From the NCBI GenBank assembly GCA_964017195.1, contig OZ024887.1:9488160-9552159 (forward strand): a stretch of 64,000 bases of DNA, given 5' to 3'. The position numbers and the translations under genes are program-made. Below, piece by piece: positions 59,101 through 64,000 of this stretch (position 1 is the first letter of the stretch; each line of letters starts with the position of its first letter). The DNA comes from Siderastrea radians (taxonomy: Eukaryota > Cnidaria > Anthozoa > Scleractinia > Rhizangiidae). The notes beneath the pieces were generated by a model that saw only the letters and a program-made list of their open reading frames with translations, did no database searches and was not told the DNA's origin.

Positions 59101-61987
59101 ACACCAACAAGACAGACAAACAATAGACAACCGACTAATTTTACCAACTATAGACCAACGGACACTTGACTAATAAAAGACGAATCGAAAAACACCAACC
59201 ACGTTTTACAGGCGCCACAGCCAATAACATCACGGCTCAACTGACAGACGACCAGTAACATCCGTAAATAGTATCCTTAATAGGTGGAAGACGATCGCAG
59301 TTGTGAAAACAACGAAGCCTGAAAAAAAAAATGAGGCTCTCTTTTCACACTTTTTCCGTTGCTTTCACAACTACGATGATCTTCTGTCTAATAATGGAAG
59401 TCATTCATACGCTGTTCAAATATATGATTCTTCATATACCCTCTTTCATAAAAGCCTTCCTCTTGGCCACCTGAAACATATCAATAAGGGTACGAGTTTT
59501 ATGGCGTGGTACGTGGAAACAAAGTAAAAGTGTTACCACCCCTCTGGTATTTTGTGTGGGCTGCTTTTATACTACCCACATGCCTTGTCGTTAGTTTTAG
59601 TTGCCAATGAGATTCCTGTCTTCTTAAGACGTGTGGTTTTTGTTTGTTAACAGGCCACTCCAGATTACAGCTACTATGCTTATTGTGTACTGTGCATGGA
59701 AACTCAGATGGAACAGAACGTTGGACTCTCAACAGAAATAAGCAAAAGGTTACTCAAAAAGCCAGGTGCCTCGGTTGATGCGGTGCTGAAGGTGAGACTA
59801 CCGATGTTCTTAACCACCAGAATGCCACTTTATGCTTCGTCGTCACCAGAAAGCTACTTTATGCTTCTTCATCCTTACCTCACACCACACGACTGTTGGC
59901 AGAGTGTTGCTTCAAGTGAGCACCGTTTGCTGGGACAGAAAGAGATACACATCCATTTGGGATGAATTTTGGCCTAAAAAGCTGAAAAAATCCAAAGACA
60001 CGAAACATTATCCACACCTACCATCCACGGTCAAAAACAAAATAAATCTGGATTTGGTCAGAGCTGACCAGCCGAAGAGGGTTGAAACCAACCTAAATCA
60101 CGCTTTCATAACGTGAGAACTTACTAAAACTAAATAACGTCTTCGGGAAGCTGGGAAAATATGTCACAATTCGCATAATTAGTGGGAAGCTGGGCAACTT
60201 TGTCAAACCATCTATTTTCCGTGGTAAAATAAACTTACCTTACAAATGTTTCTAAAAACCAGACTTCCACACTTATTTCCATTCCATTCTTATATATTGG
60301 AAATAAGAGCATGTTGCATTTGTCTGACATTTAGCTAATGAGCTGTCTTGTAGTTTATGCCATTTTCCATAGATAAGGTGCTTTGTCTTGTTTACAGAGA
60401 GTAGTGAAGAAGATGAAACTGGCATGGTCGCCCACCCTATCCAGTCTCTCCATTTACCGTTGGTCTAGTCAAGCCATGGTTACTGATATGGACCATCCCA
60501 TGCTGCCTCTCATCTGGCAGCGTTTTTTTAGTTTGTACCTTCAGAGGCCTGTTACCCAGCCAGGGTGAGTGGAAGAAAATTGCAACCCCCAGGGGTTAGG
60601 GATAGGGATGGAGTGATAATAATTTGCTAGGGAAGGAAAAAACGCTAATGAAATTTTACTTGCTTTGACGTAAAAGTATTTAGACCTGCGAAAGTGCAGC
60701 ATGGTAACTATGGTAACGAGTACCGAAGAAAGAGTAGCAATAATCTTATGCTATTCGATTTCCTATCTACAAAGCCAAAAGTTAGTTTGTAGTCGATGCA
60801 AAATATCCAAGCTGAACTTCCTCACTTTAGAACAGATTTTTTTAGTTCGTGTTTCCATTACTGAAGTTTCAAAATGTTCTTTTTCCGGTCCCTGTGTCTG
60901 AAATATTGTTTCTTCTTATTGTTTGCTGTACCTTTTGTCATGACGTACGAACGTCACCTGTCTACACCTCTTGGGTCAATTTTTTGGTGAACTATTTGCC
61001 AACTTGACTTGTAGCCTTTGACTGAACGTAACTTCTTTTCTATCCAAGCCTTGCACAGCGCTCAGGTGTGGGCTATCGATTCTTTGAAAGTCCAAGCTAC
61101 AGCTCCGTGTTAAAGAAAATGAAGCATAGACTGCAAGCCACGGCAGAACACCACAAGAACAAATCACTAGAGACTGGGGCGGACCATGAAGCAGTGACTG
61201 ATGGTGACAGTGAAATAAGCAAGCAGTTTGAACACACAAGAGCCCTACATGAAAAATTGTCAGGGTATGTGCATGAATGCAGGACATGGTCTATATGCTA
61301 GGATGCTCTGATTGTCTTGTTATTTGCTTTGGAAAGGGACTATGAGAGATAGTTTTTAGTTACTATTTGGAAAGCAAAAAGCGACAATTTGCATCAACAG
61401 CAACTTTTCGAGAATGGTCCAAGTTTGACCCTTTCTCTTTCTGTCAAGCGTGCCCAAAATACCAATTCAAGAAAAATCGCAAATTTCAGGGGAAACACTG
61501 TAAAATAATGAGTTCCACAGGAAAGGACTGCTTAAGAGTTTTCGTTTGGATGGTCACACTTTAGAATTACACTGATTGACTGATCAGTTGACTTTGGTAG
61601 AAAAGAGCTTCGTCTCTACACCAGTGCACTGAAACTGAGAAGAAAAGATAAGATAACTTTATTATATCACGTATTACGTTTCTTACGCTGTAGATGGCCA
61701 GGATGGAAATGGAGTGCGACTTCACGTTCTGTCGTCGTTTTCTTTTCTTTTTTTTTCACGCAAACAGTATTAAGCGATGATGTGCCTTAACGCCCTTTAT
61801 CCGCCATGGGGCGAAGTGCTTACTTTAGCCTTGTCATGACCAATTCTTTGTCCCTGCTTGCAGGTTTTATCAAACTCTTGTCCTGTGGCTAGATGAACCC
61901 AGACTCCATGATCCCAGCCTTTACCTGCCATCACTGCCACCTCCCTATGATCCAGCAAGACTTGAAACACTGCTTAAACCTGAGCTG
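33268..61987 (+). CDS. EPG5: EPG5, autophagy tethering factor (N-terminal 1574 residues; continues past window)
   Basis: Known role: Rab7 effector that binds LC3 and SNAREs and makes autophagosomes fuse with lysosomes. Thirty-one exons join in one frame for 4722 nt (1574 codons), from ATG 33268 ([20 protein letters not shown]) to 61987. Exons: 33268-33364, 33473-34207, 35394-35512, 36342-36434, 36889-36960, 37615-37737, 41056-41176, 45012-45157, 45830-46056, 46847-46890, 47179-47234, 47499-47619, 48677-48845, 49141-49329, 50855-51021, 51579-51724, 51874-52014, 52299-52463, 52805-53123, 53495-53563, 54385-54417, 54802-54967, 55817-55957, 56583-56700, 57168-57265, 58282-58384, 58696-58794, 59654-59791, 60398-60564, 61049-61264, 61864-61987. 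The vertebrate protein is about 2580 residues, so roughly the last 1000 lie to the right. Phases agree at every junction. Confidence 0.93.
34208..35393. other. EPG5 intron 2
   Basis: No exon required by phase. Contains a GATGATG microsatellite at about 34558-34592 and an inverted AGGGTTAAC.../CATTGTAATGCAAACGAGAA pair around 34300-34385. Confidence 0.6.
35530..35930. repeat. EPG5 intron 3: fragments of two MITE families
   Basis: 35530-35720 starts CAGGGGGGGTACTCACATTT, related to the end of the 1591-2247 element, without a matching right end. 35744-35930 matches the right part of the 31591-32233 element (GATTTTACGCTGCATTTTCA, AGCTGAGGCATGCATTCTAG, GGCTAAAAACCTTTTCAAGC) but lacks the terminal TTAA. 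Confidence 0.55.
36837..36880. repeat. (GATT)n repeat abutting EPG5 exon 5 acceptor
   Basis: GATTGATTGATT... passes into AATTGATCAATCGATCGATCACAG, the last eight bases being the 3' splice site of intron 4. No polypyrimidine tract is present. Confidence 0.9.
37924..40338. repeat. 2.4-kb CCACTA/CCACTG-type satellite in EPG5 intron 6
   Basis: Nearly the whole stretch is built from ACTACC, ACTGCC and ACTGCT hexamers, with a recurrent longer word ACAACTGTCACTGCCCACTG (about 38894, 38931, 39057, 39245, 39354, 39979, 40189 and 40251) and GCAAGTACC at 39571, 39655, 39727 and 39835 (spacings 84, 72, 108, all multiples of 12). The plus strand is almost free of G; the minus strand is GTGGTA-rich. Frames are open for hundreds of codons simply because TAA, TAG and TGA are rare in the repeat. 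Not coding. Confidence 0.95.
40450..40945. mobile_element. Fold-back/MITE-like element in EPG5 intron 6
   Basis: TTGCCCTCTTATAATCA at about 40457 and, inverted, TTGCCCTCTTATAGTCA ending about 40941. Nested inside, TTAA-GGGGGGATTACA (40538) faces TGTATCCCCCT-TTAA (to 40903). Exact outer ends are not resolved by eye. Confidence 0.5.
41853..41931. repeat. (AAT)n microsatellite, ~26 units, EPG5 intron 7
   Basis: Pure AAT run directly adjoining the antisense reverse transcriptase fragment. Confidence 0.95.
41932..42489 (-). mobile_element. R2-like non-LTR reverse transcriptase fragment, antisense in EPG5 intron 7
   Basis: The minus strand reads [31 protein letters not shown], then after a frame change [11 protein letters not shown] and [20 protein letters not shown]. 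The RP-x-TCLNT and AWIDV-x-KAY-x-SV-x-H motifs are reverse transcriptase blocks of R2-type elements annotated in many cnidarians. The catalytic YxDD block is missing: the fragment stops at TRIV next to the AAT run. At least one frameshift near 42160; dead copy. Confidence 0.75.
42584..42900 (-). mobile_element. Non-LTR 3' end with (AAT)n tail, EPG5 intron 7
   Basis: The minus strand reads [20 protein letters not shown] through [12 protein letters not shown] (about 42890-42805), the C-terminal pattern of a non-LTR reverse transcriptase protein, followed by a 3' UTR and (ATT)n at 42620-42584. Confidence 0.6.
42901..45011. other. Rest of EPG5 intron 7
   Basis: (ATT)n microsatellite at 44041-44136; small hairpin with arms CATTTTCAGT...ACTGAAAATG at about 43090-43132; loose repetition of GAGAGT words at 44760-44870. 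No exon needed by phase. Confidence 0.5.
45012..49329 (+). CDS. EPG5: EPG5 exons 8-14: LC3-interacting motifs and GC-AG intron
   Basis: Residues 454-770. Exon 8 ([20 protein letters not shown]) and exon 9 ([20 protein letters not shown]) match the vertebrate order. Exons 11 and 12 encode SWTIVDDD (Trp600) and [16 protein letters not shown] (Trp619), at the position of the two LIR motifs (WTLV and WILL) that bind LC3/GABARAP in mammals. Exon 13 ([14 protein letters not shown]) must be spliced at CAG/GCATGT (48846), a GC donor, to join [10 protein letters not shown] in frame. Exon 10 is only 44 nt. Confidence 0.88.
45222..45365. mobile_element. Fold-back element in EPG5 intron 8
   Basis: The left arm TTGTTGTAGGTCAAAATGAT through TTCAAACTAGTTTGATTTG is mirrored by CAAATCAAACTAGTTTC...CATTTTAACCTACAACA, with one arm carrying an extra ~18 bp. 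Confidence 0.7.
46411..46725. mobile_element. Inverted-terminal element with Penelope-like end motif, EPG5 intron 9
   Basis: ATTTCAGTGTGATCATGACA (46419) with CCATTATCAAGTAACATGTA faces, inverted, ACATTTCAGTCTTGCCACGA with CCCTTATCAAGTAACATGTA (ending about 46680). Same layout as 27395-27757 but diverged; no coding. Confidence 0.6.
47770..48550 (-). mobile_element. Ty3/Gypsy-type LTR retrotransposon relic, antisense, EPG5 intron 12
   Basis: In broken minus-strand frames, a CGLQ/DYRGL-like segment (about 48540), ATLDLESGY (about 48255), [12 protein letters not shown] (about 48190) and a degraded RNase H-like segment (about 47980-47790) follow in the order of a Gypsy polyprotein. Stops and frameshifts throughout. 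A perfect 42-bp tandem duplication lies at 48039-48122. Dead fragment with no LTRs. Confidence 0.65.
49602..50586. mobile_element. CAGTGTTCTCC-ended element with internal minisatellite, EPG5 intron 14
   Basis: The left end CAGTGTTCTCCCTAGTTTTC and right end (minus strand CAGTGTTCTCCTTATCAGGC) are inverted. The CAG start is reminiscent of hAT-type elements but I could not identify an 8-bp target duplication. The interior 49800-50400 is A-rich and consists of diverged units carrying GGAGAAATGTCGAGAAGATA with ACTTACGAA, about 55-70 bp each. No transposase. Confidence 0.6.
50855..55957 (+). CDS. EPG5: EPG5 exons 15-23: central helical region with two micro-exons
   Basis: Residues 771-1219. Exon 15 [20 protein letters not shown], exon 16 [14 protein letters not shown], exon 17 [20 protein letters not shown], exon 18 SWLLKADL and LNWGHVGE, and exon 19 [12 protein letters not shown] follow the vertebrate order closely. 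Exon 20 (69 nt, [20 protein letters not shown]) and exon 21 (33 nt, [11 protein letters not shown]) are phase 1 to 1 and poorly conserved; they were chosen because they keep the frame and have good splice sites, and are the least certain exons (either could be skipped without a frameshift). Exon 22 [18 protein letters not shown] and exon 23 realign well. Confidence 0.8.
53843..54022. repeat. 90-bp tandem duplication in EPG5 intron 20
   Basis: Units 53843-53932 and 53933-54022 (ATTCTTTCTTTTACTTTTCA to GTTAGTTGAGGAT) differ at very few positions, so the duplication is recent. Confidence 0.9.
56005..56280 (+). mobile_element. CR1/L2-like retrotransposon 3' end, EPG5 intron 23
   Basis: The plus strand reads [20 protein letters not shown] then [12 protein letters not shown], the LP...SLESFK tail of such elements, then a 3' UTR ending AATAAAGTGC and five TGTTC units. 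5'-truncated. Confidence 0.7.
56583..61987 (+). CDS. EPG5: EPG5 exons 24-31
   Basis: Residues 1220-1574. Exon 25 [20 protein letters not shown], exon 29 [20 protein letters not shown] and [16 protein letters not shown], exon 30 [20 protein letters not shown], and exon 31 [20 protein letters not shown] closely resemble vertebrate EPG5. Exon 31 ends in phase 0 at a GTAGGC donor (61988). The following 2 kb to the window edge is intron containing the antisense L1-like element. Confidence 0.9.
56870..57140 (-). mobile_element. Second Gypsy-type reverse transcriptase relic, EPG5 intron 24
   Basis: Minus-strand frames contain [10 protein letters not shown] (about 57118) and, after frame changes, [17 protein letters not shown] (about 56970-56920), both hallmarks of Ty3/Gypsy reverse transcriptase. 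Frameshifted and lacking the intervening catalytic block in readable form. Confidence 0.65.
57285..57773. mobile_element. MITE built from GGAAATTAACGCG units, EPG5 intron 25
   Basis: The ends ACCTTATTATAGGAAATTAA and, inverted, ACCTTATTAGAGGAAATTAA. The word GGAAATTAACGCGAA or its complement occurs about eight times, clustered at both ends, so the terminal arms are themselves repetitive. Confidence 0.7.
58981..59300. other. EPG5 intron 27: A/C-rich segment
   Basis: 59030-59280 is rich in ACAAAC, ACCAAC and GACAGAC words on the plus strand, unlike the surrounding AT-rich intron. No unit could be defined and no coding potential is recognised. Confidence 0.35.
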
Positions 61988-62299
61988 GTAGGCCACCGTG
62001 CATGTACTTCGTAATATTGAATTGTCGATACATGGCTAGGACTGAACGCAAACACAAAAATGTTTTTGTCTTCTAAAAACTTCCAAAACCAGGAAAATTG
62101 CTAAAGTCTCTAATCTACCAGAAAAGTGACGTCTCAGACAGGCCTTGATGACACATTTACCAAAATTAGCGAATCTACGAAAACGCCAAATGAGAGCCGC
62201 TGACAAGTACCACAGATTTATATAAGATAGAGGAAAAAATGAATACAAGCTTAAGGCAGAGAGTCTGGTTGTAATGTTCTATTGAAGATGCCATTGATG

Positions 62300-64000
62300 T
62301 TTTTTTTTTTTTTTTTTTTTTTCTTTTTATTGATTGCTCACACATTTACAAACATTACATTAACAGTGTTATTATTACACTACTTACAGATATTATTTGC
62401 ACAAAACTAACTTCTAACAATACATTACGAACTACAGTTACAATACAATGTAAGTTAACCTTATTAGAAATAAAAGAAAAAAAAGAACTTACAAACACTA
62501 GCCTATCTTATACCCTATAGAAAATAGTCCCCGTAGCATTTAAAACAAATATTTTTTAGGAGAGTAATATTGTATAATTAAGGAGATCGGAAGAAAAAAA
62601 TTACTACTAACAGGGTCAAACCAGGACTGAAAAGTTAAATTTGATTCAGTTTTTTTTATATAAATTTTTAATTTGAAAGGTGGCCGAGGAGAGGTTTCCA
62701 TTTCTCTGATGAAGAATTAGGATCATTTTTTTCAATTTCATAGCTTTTGTTCATGAGATGCAAGAAGTGCGAAAGATTAGGGATTTCGTTTTTTAATTTA
62801 CAGACCCAGATACAATATCTGCTCATCAGACAAGAGAAATTAATTTGCAACTTTGCATTTGAGGTGTCTGGCTTTAGGCCGAGAGCAATGGTCATGTCTA
62901 ATTTATTCCCTTTCTGCGTACATAGGGATGTCTGAAGCCATTTAAAAAAGCTTTCCCAAAAACGAGTGGTCTGGTTGCAATGCCAAAAAAGGTGGAGCAA
63001 AGTTTCTGTTTCCTTTTCGCAAAAGGAACAGCGGTCACTGTCTTTGACGTTAATTTTATACAAAAAGGAGTTTGTAGGTAGACGTCGATGAAGAAATTTA
63101 AATTGGAATATTATTAGTTTGGTACTTTTTGTGCAAATCTTTGTAGATTGAAAAGCTCTTTTCCAGTCAAATTCACCTTTTTCCAAGTCGCAATCTTCGT
63201 GCCATTTCGCCTGAGAAGTTTCCGGTGCTTCGCTTTTAGTTGCAACTAGAATTTTGTACGTTAAGTTGCTGGGTTTTTTTGCCTTGAGGAAAATTTTAAT
63301 GAATGGTTCAATCTCATCTTTTTCGGGGCTATCTATGTTTTCTTTGAAACGTTTTCTTAGATTCTTCAGCGTGGCAATAATCCCCCCGAATGCTAAAGGG
63401 CAGGCTTTGAGTCCGTATTTATTCTGAAATTCTTCATAGGAGAGAGGTTTGTTTGCGTCTTTCATGAGAGACCTAATGGTCGATATTCCATTTGCAAGCC
63501 ATTCTCGAAAATAGATGGGTTTGCTGTCTATTCTGATAAGAGAATTATTCCAGAGAGGCTGTGATTGATAATGTTGTAAGGAGGAGATATTGTCAGTGTA
63601 ATTAACCTCGGACCAGATCATCAGAATTTCATTAATGAAGATATTGGTAGATGAGAAGTGATGCTTGATATCTGTTTTGTTTAAATTTCCAAGAAAAACA
63701 GCTTCTCCGCCATATCTTCCAAGTTCTCGTTCAAAGAAAAGTTTCCATTTTCCTAAGTTTGTTTTGTCAAGATATTTTTTAATCCAAATAGTTTTCAAAG
63801 ATTTATTAAATGAGAAAAGGTCAATCATTTTAAGCCCACCATTACTGTAATCGTTAATCATAATGTTTCTTTTAATTTTATCGGGTTTCCCGTCCCAGAG
63901 GAAATGATAGAAAGCTCCATTCAGTTCTTTGATAGCCTGGTGGTTTGTTGGGAGAGGGGAAAGAGCATGAACAAGCTGTGAAGCAATTAGGCTCTTTAAT
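62300..64000 (-). mobile_element. L1/Tx1-like non-LTR element, 3' part, antisense in EPG5 intron
   Basis: A 23-base T run at 62300-62322 is the poly(A) tail on the minus strand. 62323-62667 is the 3' UTR. The ORF is open without a stop from the window edge (64000) to 62668, 444 codons. Its C-terminal part has FKFLHRRLPTNSFLYKINVK and CSFCEKETETLLHLFWHC, the zinc-finger-like RT-associated domain (zf-RVT) of L1/Tx1-clade proteins; upstream is GAFYHFLWDGKPDKIKR, also typical of the region after the reverse transcriptase. The reverse transcriptase and endonuclease would lie to the right. The uninterrupted frame and long tail suggest a young copy. Confidence 0.85.

Noticed and set aside
1..64000. 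tRNA, rRNA or other classical non-coding RNA genes
   Set aside because: Looked for tRNA A/B-box arms and rRNA-like conserved stretches by eye and saw none; a tRNAscan or Infernal run would be needed to exclude diverged copies.

Overview
This is animal nuclear DNA, not microbial. It is intron-rich with GT-AG (and one GC-AG) splice sites, AT-rich introns, many short terminal-inverted-repeat elements, Penelope-like, non-LTR and Ty3/Gypsy relics, and microsatellites. The repeat families and the expanded Ly6/uPAR genes look like an anthozoan cnidarian, most likely a stony coral; this attribution rests on recognition, not on a search.

Layout. 1-7.9 kb is gene-poor. It has a frameshifted SAM-like fragment at the left edge, a decayed THAP-like exon, a lone short exon on the opposite strand, two inverted copies of a CRE-containing upstream module, a MITE with target-site duplication, a large fold-back element and a Penelope-like endonuclease relic. 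10.2-26.9 kb is one tandem segmental duplication carrying two three-exon genes for GPI-anchored Ly6/uPAR proteins. The unit boundaries can be read from the sequence: the junction places a block from the downstream end of the unit directly upstream of the second gene. Later insertions distinguish the two units. 27-29 kb holds a long inverted repeat with Penelope-like ends and no gene.

29.1-62 kb holds two conserved housekeeping genes, head to head across about 450 bp with YY1-like and ETS-like sites. On the minus strand is a complete three-exon MESD (endoplasmic-reticulum chaperone of LRP-family receptors). On the plus strand is EPG5 (autophagosome-lysosome tethering factor), of which 31 exons giving 1574 in-frame codons lie in the window and the last third lies beyond the right edge. 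EPG5 introns carry a 2.4-kb CCACTA/CCACTG-type repeat, antisense R2-like, L1-like and Gypsy relics, several fold-back elements and AAT microsatellites. The right edge is an antisense L1/Tx1-like element with an open C-terminal ORF and poly(A) tail inside an EPG5 intron.

MESD acts in the ER folding of Wnt co-receptors and EPG5 in late autophagy, so no shared pathway is implied by the shared promoter. No operon, CRISPR array, rRNA, tRNA or bacterial-type system was seen. Family assignments come from reading translations and splice sites by eye; no database search was run.
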